The notes: a model not told the origin generated them from the sequence alone. A stretch of DNA of 64,000 nt from Rhodococcus spelaei (GCF_006704125.1 NZ_VIGH01000002.1:310001-374000); one strand, 5' to 3'; positions 15,248 to 27,326 are shown, counted from the stretch's first letter. Numbers and translations: made by a program.

Positions 15248-16750
15248 ATGAAGATCCATCCCGTTCGCACCCGCCGCTCTGCGGAGGAATTCCCGCAATC
15301 GGAACACCTGGCCTGGAAGATCGCGGAGGTCGCAACCGACCCCGTGGACGTCCCGGAGGCTGTATCCGAGATGGTGATCAACCGCATCATCGACAACGCC
15401 TCGGTCGCCGCGGCTTCGCTGGCTCGGCGCTCAGTGTCGAACGCGCGCGCCCAGGCGAAGGCGCATCCCCACACCCCGGGTGCGACCGTGTTCGGCATCG
15501 GCGGCACCTTCTCCCCGGAATGGGCGGCCTGGGCGAACGGGGTCGCCGTGCGCGAACTCGACTTCCACGACACCTTTCTCGCCGCTGACTACTCGCATCC
15601 CGGCGACAACATTCCACCGATCCTGGCCGTCGCCCAGCACGCCGGCCGCAGCGGCGCCGACCTGATCCGGGGGCTGGCAACGGGTTACGAGATCCAGATC
15701 GACCTGGTGCGCGCGATCTGCCTGCACGAGCACAAGATCGACCACGTCGCACACCTCGGCCCGTCCGCCGCCGCCGGCATCGGCACCCTTCTCGGCCTGG
15801 ACATCGAGACGGTGTATCAGGCGGTCGGACAGGCGCTGCACACCACGACCGCGACGCGTCAGTCCCGCAAGGGTGCGATTTCCAGCTGGAAGGCGTACGC
15901 GCCGGCCTTCGCGGGGAAGATGGCGGTCGAGGCAGTCGACCGTGCGATGCGCGGCGAAGGCGCACCATCTCCCATCTGGGAGGGCGAGGACGGCGTCATC
16001 GCCTGGTTGCTCGGCGGTGCGACCGCCGAGTACGACGTACCTCTGCCCGGCGTCGGTGAGGCCAAACGCGCGATCCTCGACAGCTACACCAAGGAGCACT
16101 CGGCCGAGTACCAGAGCCAGGCCCCGATCGACCTGGCTCGTCGCCTGCGCGGGCGAATCGGCGACCTCGAGCAGATCGCCTCGATCGTGTTGCACACCAG
16201 CCATCACACCCACGTGGTGATCGGCACCGGCTCGAACGATCCGCAGAAGTTCGATCCCACGGCTTCCCGAGAGACGCTGGACCACTCGGTGATGTACATC
16301 TTCGCCGTCGCCCTGCAGGACGGCACCTGGCACCACGAGCACTCCTACGCGCCGTCGCGCGCACAGCGGCCCGACACGATCGACCTCTGGAACAGGATCT
16401 CGACGGCCGAAGACCCGGAATGGACGCGGCGCTACCACTCCACCGACCCGGACGAGAAGGCGTTCGGGGCCCGCGCGGTGGTCACGCTGAAGAGCGGCGA
16501 AGTGATCGTCGACGAGCTCGCGATCGCCGATGCACATCCGCTCGGTGCCCGTCCGTTCGCGCGCGAGCAGTACATCGCCAAGTTCCGCACGCTCGCCGAG
16601 GACGTGATCGCGCCAGCCGAGCAGGACCGCTTCCTCGACGCCTCGCAACACATCGCGGACCTGAAGGCCGGCGAACTCGGGCAGCTCACGTTCAGCGTGA
16701 GCGAGAACGTGCTCGCCCGCGCACCGAAGCTGCCGAAGGGACTGTTCTGA
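15248..16750 (+). CDS. prpD: 2-methylcitrate dehydratase
   Basis: The product has 500 residues from ATG 15248, with GGAGG four bases upstream; an in-frame earlier start at 15125 would begin inside the operator cluster and is rejected. PrpD dehydrates 2-methylcitrate to 2-methyl-cis-aconitate in propionyl-CoA catabolism. MmgE/PrpD family features are visible: the helical N-terminus ([17 protein letters not shown]), [29 protein letters not shown] (about 80-108, shown in part), HSHPGDN-type motif here [10 protein letters not shown], and [20 protein letters not shown]. Length is normal. It is the first gene of prpDBC and its stop overlaps the prpB start (ATGA). Confidence 0.95.
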   Translation: MKIHPVRTRRSAEEFPQSEHLAWKIAEVATDPVDVPEAVSEMVINRIIDNASVAAASLARRSVSNARAQAKAHPHTPGATVFGIGGTFSPEWAAWANGVAVRELDFHDTFLAADYSHPGDNIPPILAVAQHAGRSGADLIRGLATGYEIQIDLVRAICLHEHKIDHVAHLGPSAAAGIGTLLGLDIETVYQAVGQALHTTTATRQSRKGAISSWKAYAPAFAGKMAVEAVDRAMRGEGAPSPIWEGEDGVIAWLLGGATAEYDVPLPGVGEAKRAILDSYTKEHSAEYQSQAPIDLARRLRGRIGDLEQIASIVLHTSHHTHVVIGTGSNDPQKFDPTASRETLDHSVMYIFAVALQDGTWHHEHSYAPSRAQRPDTIDLWNRISTAEDPEWTRRYHSTDPDEKAFGARAVVTLKSGEVIVDELAIADAHPLGARPFAREQYIAKFRTLAEDVIAPAEQDRFLDASQHIADLKAGELGQLTFSVSENVLARAPKLPKGLF

Positions 16751-17667
16751 TGCCGGGCCTGATCGCCGCTGCCACCTCGGCAACCGACAAGCGAATCGCG
16801 TTCCGGCTCGGGCTCGCCTCGGGCTCGATCCAACGGTTGCCGGGGGCGATCAATCCGCTGACCGCCAAGTTGATCCAGGAAATCGGCTTCGAGGGCGCCT
16901 ACGTGTCGGGCGGTGCATTCTCGGCGAGCATGGGGTTGCCCGATATCGGACTCACCACGTTGACCGAGGTCGCCACCCACAGCGCCCAGATTGCCCGAGT
17001 CACGGACCTTCCCGTGCTCGTCGATGCCGACACCGGGTTCGGTGAGCCGATGAGCGCGGCCCGTACCGTCACCGTCCTCGAGGATTGCGGCGTCGCCGGA
17101 CTGCATCTCGAGGATCAGGTGAACCCCAAGCGGTGCGGTCACCTCGACGGCAAGGCGATCGTGTCGACAGACGAGATGGTGCGGCGGCTGCGCGCCGCGG
17201 TGTCGGCCCGGCGCGACCCGAACTTCGTCATCTGCGCCCGCACCGACGCAGCCGGGATCGACGGGATCGACGCGGCGGTCGACCGTGCCAAGTCGTACGC
17301 CGCCGCCGGCGCCGACCTCATCTTCACCGAGGCCCTGCACACCGAGGCCGACTTCGAGAAGTTTCGCGCCGCCGTGGACATTCCCTTGCTGGCGAACATG
17401 ACCGAGTTCGGCAAGTCGCAGCTGATCCCCGCGCAGACGCTCGAGGACATCGGCTACAACGCGGTGATCTACCCGGTCACCACGCTGCGCCTGGCAATGG
17501 GTGCGATCGAGTCCGGTCTGCGGGAGATCCACGCGACGGGAACACAGTCGGGCATGGTCCCTCGGATGCAGACCCGCTCCCGGCTGTACGAACTGCTCGA
17601 GTACGAGCGCTACAACGAATTCGACTCGGGGATATTCAATTTCACCATCGGGGAGGCACGGACATGA
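16750..17667 (+). CDS. prpB: 2-methylisocitrate lyase
   Basis: The product has 305 residues. It cleaves 2-methylisocitrate into pyruvate and succinate. The isocitrate-lyase superfamily barrel is recognisable from VDADTGFG (metal-binding Asp92 and Asp94) and HLEDQVNPKRCGHLDGK (about 119-135), where K127-R-C129-G-H131 is the catalytic loop with the active-site cysteine (KKCGH in most relatives). The ATG overlaps the prpD stop, and the 3' end overlaps the prpC start, so the three genes are translationally coupled. Confidence 0.95.
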   Translation: MPGLIAAATSATDKRIAFRLGLASGSIQRLPGAINPLTAKLIQEIGFEGAYVSGGAFSASMGLPDIGLTTLTEVATHSAQIARVTDLPVLVDADTGFGEPMSAARTVTVLEDCGVAGLHLEDQVNPKRCGHLDGKAIVSTDEMVRRLRAAVSARRDPNFVICARTDAAGIDGIDAAVDRAKSYAAAGADLIFTEALHTEADFEKFRAAVDIPLLANMTEFGKSQLIPAQTLEDIGYNAVIYPVTTLRLAMGAIESGLREIHATGTQSGMVPRMQTRSRLYELLEYERYNEFDSGIFNFTIGEART

Positions 17668-18782
17668 CCGAAACGACAACCATCTTCAAGGGCCTGGCCG
17701 GGGTGGTCGTCGACACCACCGCGATCTCCAAGGTGGTACCCGAGACCAACTCGCTGACCTACCGGGGCTATCCGGTGCAGGATCTCGCCGCGCACTGCAG
17801 TTTCGAACAGGTGGCGTACCTGCTGTGGAACGGTGAACTGCCCACGGACGCGCAACTCGAGATGTTCACCCAGCGCGAGCGGGCGAACCGGCGCGCGGAC
17901 CGTTCACTGCTGTCCCTCGTCGCCAAGATGCCCGACAGCTGTCACCCGATGGACGTGGTGCGCACCGCCATCAGCTTTCTCGGGGCGGAAGATCCTGCCG
18001 AGGAGGACAATTCGCCGGCCGCGAACCGTGTCAAGGCGCTGCGCATGATGGCGGTGCTGCCGACCATCGTGGCCGCGGACCACCGTCGCCGCCGGGGACT
18101 GGACCCCGTCGCCCCGCACAGTCATCTCGGGTTTGCCGAGAACTTCCTGAACATGTGTTTCGGTGCGGTGCCGGCCCCGGCGATCGTCAGGGCCTTCGAG
18201 GTGTCGCTGATCCTGTACGCGGAACACAGTTTCAATGCGTCCACCTTCGCCGCACGCGTGGTCACCTCGACCCTGTCGGACATCTACAGCGCCGTCACCG
18301 CCGCGATCGGCGCGCTCAAGGGCCCGCTGCACGGGGGAGCAAACGAGGCCGTCATGCACGACATGCTGGAAATAGGTGAGCCCGCCCGGGCGGAGGTGTG
18401 GATACGCGACAAGTTGGCGCGAAAGGAGAAGGTGATGGGGTTCGGCCATCGCGTGTACCGCAGCGGCGACTCCCGAGTGCCCACCATGCGCGCAGCCCTT
18501 GCCGACGTCGCCGCGCACACCGGCGGGGACAAGTGGGTACAGATGTACGAGACCCTCGAGCGCACCATGAACGGGGCCACCGGAATCAAGCCCAACCTCG
18601 ACTTCCCCACCGGGCCTGCGTATTACCTGATGGGCTTCGACATCGAAGTGTTCACCCCGATCTTCGTGATGAGCCGCGTCACCGGGTGGACAGCGCACAT
18701 CATCGAGCAGGGCGAGTCCAACGCACTGATCCGGCCGCTCAGCGAGTACACCGGGGTCGCGCAGCGTCCGGTGGTCGCCTGA
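17664..18782 (+). CDS. prpC: 2-methylcitrate synthase
   Basis: The product has 372 residues from ATG 17664, overlapping the prpB stop by 4 bp. It condenses propionyl-CoA with oxaloacetate. The citrate-synthase fold is clear: LTYRGYPVQDLAAHCSFEQVAYLLW near 30-55, AEHSFNASTFAARVVTSTLSD near 190-210 (catalytic His), GPLHGGANEAV (His), and MGFGHRVYRSGDSR with the third catalytic region. Short length and company of prpD/prpB indicate 2-methylcitrate rather than housekeeping citrate synthase. A hairpin terminator follows. Confidence 0.95.
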   Translation: MTETTTIFKGLAGVVVDTTAISKVVPETNSLTYRGYPVQDLAAHCSFEQVAYLLWNGELPTDAQLEMFTQRERANRRADRSLLSLVAKMPDSCHPMDVVRTAISFLGAEDPAEEDNSPAANRVKALRMMAVLPTIVAADHRRRRGLDPVAPHSHLGFAENFLNMCFGAVPAPAIVRAFEVSLILYAEHSFNASTFAARVVTSTLSDIYSAVTAAIGALKGPLHGGANEAVMHDMLEIGEPARAEVWIRDKLARKEKVMGFGHRVYRSGDSRVPTMRAALADVAAHTGGDKWVQMYETLERTMNGATGIKPNLDFPTGPAYYLMGFDIEVFTPIFVMSRVTGWTAHIIEQGESNALIRPLSEYTGVAQRPVVA

Positions 18783-18813
18783 GGCATGCAGATCCACGAA
18801 TCCGGCGACCGAC

Positions 18814-18848
18814 GGGCGGCCGCACCACGGTAGGTGGCGCGGCCGCCC
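18814..18848 (+). terminator. Hairpin terminator after prpDBC
   Basis: GGGCGGCCGC (18814-18823) pairs exactly with GCGGCCGCCC (18839-18848) around a 15-nt loop, 31 bp after the prpC stop. The next gene is convergent, so it may serve both directions. Confidence 0.75.
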
Positions 18849-18894
18849 GCGGAATCGGGTCGGCCGATGTCGAACGGCTGACCCCACAACGGCG

Positions 18895-20367
18895 CTAGGT
18901 ACGACGGCGGTGTCGGGCACGCAACCCGACGAGGACGTCGACCAGCAGGAAGGCGATCAGGCTGAGTCCGAGCAGCGGAACGAACCACCCCACGGCGGCC
19001 GCTCCGGCGGCGAGGCCGATCGCCAGGGCCGGACGGACCTGCCGCAGCGCACCGCGCAACGGCGGTCGGCCGACCGCCCAGTCGGACCCGCGGGTGGGCC
19101 TTCGTCGCCACCACATGAGGTAGCCGCGCACGATGACCGTCACCAGGGCGACGGCGAGCGCGGCGAGGGCGAGCTGATTGAGCAGCCCGAACTGCAGCCC
19201 CATGTGCAACTGGATTCCCCAGGACGTGAGCTTCGCGGCGAGCGGCCACGTCGAGAACCGCAGCACGTCGGTGACCTGACCCGATGCGCCGTCGACGGCG
19301 AGCGAGTCCGTGGCGAACACCCAGGGCTGACGGGTCTGGGCGACCGTGAACGCCGTCGTGGACGTCGCCGGGATCGACGCCTCGACGGCGCCGTCGACGC
19401 CGTTCTCCCGCGCCGTCGCGAGCACCGAGTCGATCCGCGTCACATTCGCGGCAACGAGATCGGCACCGTTCCCCGACGCGACGCCGTGCCCCCCGTGCTC
19501 GGCATGCCCACCCGGCGCAGCAGCCGCGGGCGCCCCGAGGGTGTTGTCGATCTGCGGCGTGGTCCAGCTCAGTGCGGTCCGGAGCTCACTGACGTTCTCC
19601 CCCGCGTACTTTGACCAGGTCAGGCCGGTCGCGGAGAGGAAGACCAGGCCGACGGCGATCCAGATCCCGACCACGCCGTGCCAGCTCGACGTTCGCGCAC
19701 GCTCCGACGTCGAGCGGTCCACGGTGAGCAGTCGCGCCTCGGATCCGTTGCGTTGCCGGACCTTCCGGTAACGGTCCCACCAGAGGTAGACGCCGCCGAG
19801 GGCGACGACCCACATCCACGAGGCCGCGAGTTCGCTGTAGATCCGGCCCGGCTCACCGAGATGCAGGTGGCGGTGGAGCTGCGAGATCCAGGTCCGCAGT
19901 GGCAGAGCGCTGCTGCTGCCGTAGACGGTCTGCTCGCCGACCGGGTGCGCAGTGGCCGGGTCCACGAAGACCGCTCGCCGCTCGGACTCGCCGAGTCCGG
20001 GATCGCTGAACAGGACCCTGGTGGTGTCGCCGGGTTCGGGTGCGGGACGCACCGCGGCGACGGTCAGGTCGGGACGGACCTGTTGCGCCGCGCGGACCTG
20101 GTCCGCGACGGGCAGGGCGGGCCCGGTCGAGTCCACGTGCAGGTATTCGCGGTAGACGAGTTGTTCCAGCGAGGGCGCGACAGCGTAGAGCCCGCCGCTG
20201 ACGGCGGCGATCAGGATGAACGGCGCGATCAGGATGCCGGCGTAGAAGTGCAGCCGCATCATCACCGGACGGATGCTGCGGGCCGGGGCGGAGCCGGGGC
20301 GTTTCGGAGGTGGCGAGGTGTCGTTGAGCGTGGATGCGCGTTCCCGCTCGACTTCGGGTGCAGACAT
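18895..20367 (-). CDS. PepSY-associated transmembrane protein
   Basis: The product has 490 residues. It opens with a hydrophilic segment, then a first membrane helix (MMRLHFYAGILIAPFILIAAVSG, about 36-58, with the typical RLHFYAG entry), a large extracytoplasmic PepSY region, a helix pair near 200 (LHRHLHLGEPGRIYSELAASWMWVVALGGVYLWW region), another PepSY region with a His/Gly-rich stretch (GGHAEHGGHG near 285-295), and final helices near 390 and 440-480. Conserved His residues on helix ends suggest haem or metal handling; relatives are often called iron-uptake or reductase-like membrane proteins. The His-rich loop suits metal binding. The next gene upstream on this strand is another membrane protein 333 bp away. 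Confidence 0.85.
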   Translation of the reverse strand: MSAPEVERERASTLNDTSPPPKRPGSAPARSIRPVMMRLHFYAGILIAPFILIAAVSGGLYAVAPSLEQLVYREYLHVDSTGPALPVADQVRAAQQVRPDLTVAAVRPAPEPGDTTRVLFSDPGLGESERRAVFVDPATAHPVGEQTVYGSSSALPLRTWISQLHRHLHLGEPGRIYSELAASWMWVVALGGVYLWWDRYRKVRQRNGSEARLLTVDRSTSERARTSSWHGVVGIWIAVGLVFLSATGLTWSKYAGENVSELRTALSWTTPQIDNTLGAPAAAAPGGHAEHGGHGVASGNGADLVAANVTRIDSVLATARENGVDGAVEASIPATSTTAFTVAQTRQPWVFATDSLAVDGASGQVTDVLRFSTWPLAAKLTSWGIQLHMGLQFGLLNQLALAALAVALVTVIVRGYLMWWRRRPTRGSDWAVGRPPLRGALRQVRPALAIGLAAGAAAVGWFVPLLGLSLIAFLLVDVLVGLRARHRRRT

Positions 20368-20700
20368 GGTTCAGTTCTCGATTCGATTCGGCCGCCGGCC
20401 CGAGGCACCACACGGCGGCACCCGACCACCGAGGGTGGGGCGCAGGCGCGGGTACCGCCGCGGGTGCGACGGACAGAGGATGCGGCGTCGCCGTGCACAC
20501 GACTCTGGTGTGGCGGTCCGCCGGTGAAAGGGTGCGCCGGGCGCGGCAGGGCGCGGTCGGACGACAGCGATGCCAGCGGTAGCGGCGTGATCAGGGCGCG
20601 ACGTCGGACCCGTGACGGGTCGTATCCCCCGTCTACGGTGCATGTACGCGCCGAGGAGCGTCTCGCGGTTCCGTGCGAAGCGCGAAAGGAGAGACGTGCC
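20368..20700. other. 333-bp interval without a convincing gene
   Basis: Short frames exist on both strands, but none combines a start with a ribosome-binding site and a recognisable protein. One minus frame of about 90 residues is arginine/proline-rich and unlike the neighbours. A purine run GAAAGGAGAGACG near 20688 reads as a ribosome-binding site only for the plus strand, where no gene follows. Confidence 0.4.
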
Positions 20701-21231
20701 CTAGTGGGCGGGCAGCGGTGGGCCGCGGGTCCCGACGCTCGAGCCGACCAGCAGCCGGCGGGCAACTCTCGGGCGATACTCGGGGACGACGGCGGCGATG
20801 GGGGCGACCACCGGAATCGCGGCGAACAGCGCCGGCAGAATCCGGCGCAGCGCGGAGACGGCCGATGCGCATCCTCGCTCGCCCGCTCTGATGAGCACCG
20901 CCGACACCACGACGGCGAGCGCGTGCATGGCCACCATCGCGGGGCTGAGGGCAAGCCCATGACGGTGGGCCGCGCCGAGCGCCAGCGTGGTGTGGCCGAT
21001 CACCTGGCCCAGGGTCAGCGCCCCGGCGAGGAACAGCACGGTGTGGCTGGCGATGCGGGCCGACGCGACGACGGCACCGACCGCGGCGCATCCAAGCACC
21101 AGCAGCACCATCGAACTCTCGGCGGGGACCGTGCCGCCGCCCATCGCGTGGGCCGCGACGCTGACCGCGCCGGACAGCGAGCCCACGAAGGCGCCGCGCA
21201 TCCGCGCGGTCACTGCCTCCCGTGTGCTCAC
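20701..21231 (-). CDS. Small polytopic membrane protein, possible metal-stress gene
   Basis: The product has 176 residues from GTG 21231. Five or so hydrophobic segments cover residues 12-140 (for example FVGSLSGAVSVAAHAMGGG, SMVLLVLGCAAVGAVVAS, TVLFLAGALTLGQVIGHTTL with His residues inside, and LALSPAMVAMHALAVVVSAVLI). The His-containing helices resemble membrane proteins found with copper-handling genes, but I cannot name a family with certainty. A perfect TACTAC-N5-GTAGTA palindrome lies 21-37 bp upstream of the start, the place for a repressor of the BlaI/CopY type. The PepSY gene lies downstream on the same strand. Confidence 0.7.
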   Translation of the reverse strand: MSTREAVTARMRGAFVGSLSGAVSVAAHAMGGGTVPAESSMVLLVLGCAAVGAVVASARIASHTVLFLAGALTLGQVIGHTTLALGAAHRHGLALSPAMVAMHALAVVVSAVLIRAGERGCASAVSALRRILPALFAAIPVVAPIAAVVPEYRPRVARRLLVGSSVGTRGPPLPAH

Positions 21232-21251
21232 CGGCAGAGACTACAACGCAC

Positions 21252-21268
21252 TACTACCGCGAGTAGTA
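21252..21268. promoter_or_regulatory. BlaI/CopY-like operator palindrome
   Basis: TACTACCGCGAGTAGTA is a 17-bp perfect palindrome apart from its 5-bp centre and lies just upstream of the GTG start at 21231. BlaI/MecI/CopY repressors bind TAnTAC/GTAnTA-type sites. No such regulator gene is in the window. Confidence 0.55.
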
Positions 21269-21323
21269 CAGGGATGACGGCGCGCGCGCCCCGACACCGT
21301 CGAGGGCACGCGCGCCCACCTCG

Positions 21324-23612
21324 CTACAGCTCGGATCGCACCGCTTCCGCGGCGGCGACGAGGTTCCGCAGCGAAGCCCGAACCTCGTCGATGCCGCGGG
21401 TCTTGAGGCCGCAGTCCGGGTTCACCCAGAGCCGTTGCGCAGGAACGGCCTTCAGTGCTTCACGCAACGACTCGGCGACCTCCTCGACCCCCGGAACACG
21501 CGGTGAGTGGATGTCGTAGACACCGGGGCCGACTCCGAGGTCGAAACCGACGGCGTTCAGGTCGTCGAGCACCTCCATGTGCGAGCGTGCCGCCTCGATC
21601 GAGGTGACGTCGGCGTCGAGACCGACGATCGCGTCGATGACCTCACCGAACTCGGAGTAGCACAGATGGGTGTGCACCTGAGTGGAGTCCGCAACGCCGG
21701 AACTGGCGAGGCGGAACGCGCCGACCGACCAGTCCAGGTACTCGGGCCGATCAGCGGCCCGCAGCGGCAGCAGTTCCCGCAGGGCGGGTTCGTCGATCTG
21801 GACGATCGCGGCGCCGGCCGCCTCGAGGTCGACGGCTTCGTCGCGGATCGCGAGCGCGATCTGGCGCGCACTGTCAGCCAGCGGTTGGTCGTCCCGGACG
21901 AACGACCACGCCAGGATGGTCACCGGACCGGTCAGCATGCCTTTGACGGGCTTGTCGGTCAGTGACTGAGCGTAGGTCGTCCAGGCCACGGTCATGGGCC
22001 GCGGCCGGGAGACGTCACCGAACAGGATCGGGGGCCGCACGCAGCGAGACCCGTAGGACTGCACCCAACCGAACTCGGTGGCCGCGAAACCGTCGAGTTG
22101 CTCGGCGAAGTACTGGACCATGTCGTTGCGTTCCGGCTCCCCGTGCACCAGCACGTCGAGCCCCAGCTTCTCCTGCAGGACAACCACATCCGAGATCTCG
22201 GCGCGCATCCGGTCGAGGTACTCCTCACGGCTGATCTCCCCCGAGCGCAATCCGGCCCGGGCCACCCGAATCCGCGAGGTCTGCGGGTACGAACCGATGG
22301 TGGTGGTCGGCAGCACCGGAAGCTCGAGCCGCTCGGCCTGCAGCTCGCGACGTTCCGCCGCGGGTGCCCGACCGCCCGCGGCCGCGATGTCCGCCAGTCT
22401 GTTCCGGATCTCGTCGTTGCGCAGCCGCGCGTCCGACCTGCGCGAGGCGGCCGCGGCGGACGATGCCGCCAGTGCATCGACGACCGCGTCGCGCCCGGCC
22501 GTCAGTGCGGTGGACAGGGTGACCACCTCGGAGACCTTCTCGGTTCCGAACGCCAGCCACGAGCGCAGCGTCTCGTCGAGTCCGGTCTCGGGGTCGAGGG
22601 TGTGTGGCACGTGCAGCAGCGAGCATGACGTGGACACCGCCAGCGATCCCGCCGATCCCACCAAGCCGCCGAGCGCGACGAGGGCCGTCTCCAGATCGGT
22701 GCGCCAGATGTTGCGGCCGTCGACGACACCCGCGACCACCAGCTTGCCGACCAATGCGGGCACGGCGGCAACCGCATCGACCGATCCCGCGACCAGGTCC
22801 AGCGCGATCCCCTCGACCCCGGTGCTCGCCAACGCCGGCAAGGCCGGACCGAGGTCCCCGAAATAGGACGCGACGAGGACGGCCGGTCGATCGACCGCCG
22901 CGGAGAGCCGGTCGTACACGCGCCGAGCGGTCTCGATCTCGGCCTCGGATCGGTCGGCCACCAGCGCGGGCTCGTCGATCTGCACCCAGCTCGCGCCGGC
23001 TGCGGCGAGGGTGCGCAGCAACTCCGCATACAGCGGGAGCAGCTCGTCGATCCGGTCGAGTAGGTCGGCGGACCCGTCGACCGGTTTGGACAGCAGCAGG
23101 AAGGTCACCGGGCCGAGGATCACAGGCCGTGCCGCAATGCCCAGCGCGAGCGCCTCTTCGAGCTCACCGACCACTTTGCTCGAGTCGAGCGCGAATGCGG
23201 TGTCGGGACCGATCTCCGGCACCAGGTAGTGGTAGTTGGTGTCGAACCACTTCGTCATCTCGAGCGGTTGTACGTCCGCGGTGCCGCGGGCCGCGGCGAA
23301 GTAGCGGTCCAGTTCGTCGGGGATCCCCTGCACCCGCGGCGGCAGCGCGCCGACCATCGCGGCCGTGTCGAGAACCTGGTCGTAGTAGGAGAAGGTGTTC
23401 ACCGGTATCGAGTCCAGTCCGGCGTCGCGCAGTCCGGTCCAGGTCTGCGCTCGCAGGGTCCGCGCGACGTCCTCGAGCTCGGGCCGGTCGATCCGGCCGG
23501 CCCAGTAGGCCTCGACGGCTCGCTTGAGTTCGCGGCGCGGTCCGATCCGCGGCGACCCCAGGACCGTGGCGGCGAAGTGCGGGAAAGTCAGATTTTCGGG
23601 TGTTGCGGTCAC
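21324..23612 (-). CDS. metE: Cobalamin-independent methionine synthase
   Basis: The product has 762 residues, the usual MetE length. It transfers the methyl group of methyltetrahydropteroyl-triglutamate to homocysteine without B12. The two-barrel structure is evident: N-terminal half beginning [25 protein letters not shown] (about 10-34, in part) and C-terminal half beginning [19 protein letters not shown] (about 428). Zinc/homocysteine residues lie in the C-terminal half: HTHLCYSEF (His and Cys) and [11 protein letters not shown] (Cys). A cobalamin riboswitch precedes it, so it should be silenced when B12 permits the B12-dependent MetH route. Confidence 0.96.
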   Translation of the reverse strand: MTATPENLTFPHFAATVLGSPRIGPRRELKRAVEAYWAGRIDRPELEDVARTLRAQTWTGLRDAGLDSIPVNTFSYYDQVLDTAAMVGALPPRVQGIPDELDRYFAAARGTADVQPLEMTKWFDTNYHYLVPEIGPDTAFALDSSKVVGELEEALALGIAARPVILGPVTFLLLSKPVDGSADLLDRIDELLPLYAELLRTLAAAGASWVQIDEPALVADRSEAEIETARRVYDRLSAAVDRPAVLVASYFGDLGPALPALASTGVEGIALDLVAGSVDAVAAVPALVGKLVVAGVVDGRNIWRTDLETALVALGGLVGSAGSLAVSTSCSLLHVPHTLDPETGLDETLRSWLAFGTEKVSEVVTLSTALTAGRDAVVDALAASSAAAASRRSDARLRNDEIRNRLADIAAAGGRAPAAERRELQAERLELPVLPTTTIGSYPQTSRIRVARAGLRSGEISREEYLDRMRAEISDVVVLQEKLGLDVLVHGEPERNDMVQYFAEQLDGFAATEFGWVQSYGSRCVRPPILFGDVSRPRPMTVAWTTYAQSLTDKPVKGMLTGPVTILAWSFVRDDQPLADSARQIALAIRDEAVDLEAAGAAIVQIDEPALRELLPLRAADRPEYLDWSVGAFRLASSGVADSTQVHTHLCYSEFGEVIDAIVGLDADVTSIEAARSHMEVLDDLNAVGFDLGVGPGVYDIHSPRVPGVEEVAESLREALKAVPAQRLWVNPDCGLKTRGIDEVRASLRNLVAAAEAVRSEL

Positions 23613-23754
23613 GACAGTGCTCCATGGAAAACGTAGGAGTGGTCACCACCGGAAGACGGGTACACCTGACGAAGCCCCGGGCCCACTCGCACGAGGGAGC
23701 CACACACTGCCATCTGTCAGGCCCACACGCCCAGTCCACGAGGCGGCAAACCGC

Positions 23755-23985
23755 CGGGCACGGCGTGCCCGGCGCAGACGGCAGGTCTTCGGACTCGCGG
23801 GCACCGGGTTCTCACCCGACCTACTGGCCGTCGCTTCCCAGGCTGGGCGCCCAGTGCTGATGACGGCGGTCGTTCCTGCATACCGCTGCGGGACAGTCCC
23901 GGATTCTCACCGGGTTCCCTCTCACCCCTCGGACACGTCCGAGGCGCTTCGACGCCGCGCCCGACCTTCGGGGCTCCTCACGATC
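23755..23985 (-). promoter_or_regulatory. Cobalamin riboswitch upstream of metE
   Basis: On the minus strand: GTGAGAGGGAACCCGGTGAG, AATCCGGGACTGTCCCGCAG, CGGTATGCAGGAACGACCGC, then a long insert with a second AGGTCGGGTGAGAACCCGGTG and GAGTCCGAAGACCTGCC, matching the conserved core of the cobalamin riboswitch with a peripheral extension. It ends about 145 bp before metE. Approximate limits. Confidence 0.92.
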
Positions 23986-24105
23986 ACGCACGGCGAACCA
24001 ACTGCATCCACCAGACTAGCGGCTGGACGTCCTGGTTCGATTCAGCCTTCTCAGGTGGTGGAAGTACTCCCGCACTCGCGAACTGTGACCACTAATGTCG
24101 AGCAC

Positions 24106-25755
<1,650 letters not shown>

Positions 25756-25915
25756 CTACTCGATCGTCGGCGCGCCCGCGCTCTGTCCTCGGTTCGGATG
25801 AATGTCCAGCGAATCCAAGCCGCATCACAAACGATGCCGTACCGTGATCGAATCATTGGCCGGCCTGGACGTTTGTCCAGCTAACGGTCACGGCATCGCG
25901 AGAAGGGGTTCGAGA

Positions 25916-27307
25916 GTGTCGAAGGACAGGAATCTGCGGCGGCTGGTCGCCGGCGCCAGTACGGCAGTGATGGCGGTCGGCATCGCCGCGACGTTCGGCG
26001 TCGCCGAGGCATCCGCCGCACCGGTGAACCAGTCGACGGACTCCGGCCAGTGGACGTTCAACCGGACGATCAGCAACGGCACCCCGGCTCCGGGCGAGAC
26101 GATCACCGTCACCAACGCCATCCGCTGGAACGGCGGCCTCGCCCCCACCATCAGCTCCTTCAAGGACATCCATCCCGCCTGCCTGACGTACGTCACCGAT
26201 TCGTCGAGGGTCAACGGCAAGGGCGTCGGCACCACCAGCGACGCCACCTCCGTGAACATGAACGGCTCCTGGATCCGCAGCGCCGTCGACCGCAACATCG
26301 ACTACTCGGTCCAGTACACGGTCGGCGCGGACTGCGCCCGCGACACCGCCCTGATGACCGGCGCCGGGATCAGCTCGAACCAGGGCCTGGGCTCCCAGAA
26401 CACCAACGCCGGCCCCACGCTCAGCGTCACGAAGAACGCCACCTCGACCACCGTCGCGGTCGCACCCGCCCCGCAGGCCACCAAGGCCTCGACCCTGACG
26501 GCCAAGGTGACGAACAACGCCACCGGCACCGTCGAGTTCGCCAACAACGGCACCGTCCTCGGCACCGCCGCCGTGAGCAACGGCACCGCCGTCTACGCCT
26601 GGACCCCCGCCGCCGCGGATGCAGCCAAGGCGTTCTCGGTCACCGCGAAGTACCTCGGCGATGCCACCAACGCGGTGTCGGTCTCCCCCGCGCAGACCGG
26701 GATCGTCGGCGCAGCCCCGGCTGTGCCCGCCGCCCCCACGGGCGTCACGGCCACCCCGACCTCGGTCGTGGCCGGTAACGCCGTCACCGTGTCCGGCAAT
26801 GCCGAGGCCGGCTCGACCGTCAAGGTCACCGCAGGTGACAAGACCTGCACCGCCACCGCCGACGGCGCGGGTGCCTTCCACTGCAACATCGTCTCCACGA
26901 CCCCCGGCACCCTGACCGTCACCGCCGTCGCCACGAACACCGTCGGCACCTCCCCGGCATCTGCCCCGGTCACCGTCACCGTCACCCCGGTCCAGGCCGG
27001 CACGGCGCTGATCAACGTGGACCCGGCCTCGCCGATCGCGAACAACCCGGCGACCATCTCGGTCATCGGCGCCGACGCCAACTCACACGTCACGGTCAAG
27101 AACGGCGCCGACACCGTCTGCACCGCCACCGCCGACGCGAACGGCACCGCCGTCTGCACCTGGACGCCGGCCGCAGGTAGCCAGACCCTGACCGCCGAGG
27201 TCACCGTCGGCGGCACCGCGACCACGGTCACCAAGACCGTCACCGTGGAGGCCGTCTCGACCGGCCCCGGCACCGGTTCGCTGGCCGGACTGTTCGGATC
27301 CAGCTAG
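25916..27307 (+). CDS. Secreted Ig-like repeat protein
   Basis: The product has 463 residues from GTG 25916, with AGAAGGGG 7 nt upstream. A signal peptide (LVAGASTAVMAVGIAATFGVAEASA, cleavage near residue 36, cut here for length) leads to an N-terminal beta domain with four Cys-bearing segments (DIHPACLTYV; GADCARD), then three Ig-like repeats at about 180-260, 275-355 and 360-455. Two of the repeats share a paired-Cys pattern KTCTATADG...FHCN and TVCTATADANGTAVCTW. Such proteins sit on the cell surface or are released; binding function is unknown. A strong bidirectional terminator follows. Confidence 0.85.
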   Translation: MSKDRNLRRLVAGASTAVMAVGIAATFGVAEASAAPVNQSTDSGQWTFNRTISNGTPAPGETITVTNAIRWNGGLAPTISSFKDIHPACLTYVTDSSRVNGKGVGTTSDATSVNMNGSWIRSAVDRNIDYSVQYTVGADCARDTALMTGAGISSNQGLGSQNTNAGPTLSVTKNATSTTVAVAPAPQATKASTLTAKVTNNATGTVEFANNGTVLGTAAVSNGTAVYAWTPAAADAAKAFSVTAKYLGDATNAVSVSPAQTGIVGAAPAVPAAPTGVTATPTSVVAGNAVTVSGNAEAGSTVKVTAGDKTCTATADGAGAFHCNIVSTTPGTLTVTAVATNTVGTSPASAPVTVTVTPVQAGTALINVDPASPIANNPATISVIGADANSHVTVKNGADTVCTATADANGTAVCTWTPAAGSQTLTAEVTVGGTATTVTKTVTVEAVSTGPGTGSLAGLFGSS

Positions 27308-27326
27308 TCCCCCCACCGAGAGTACG

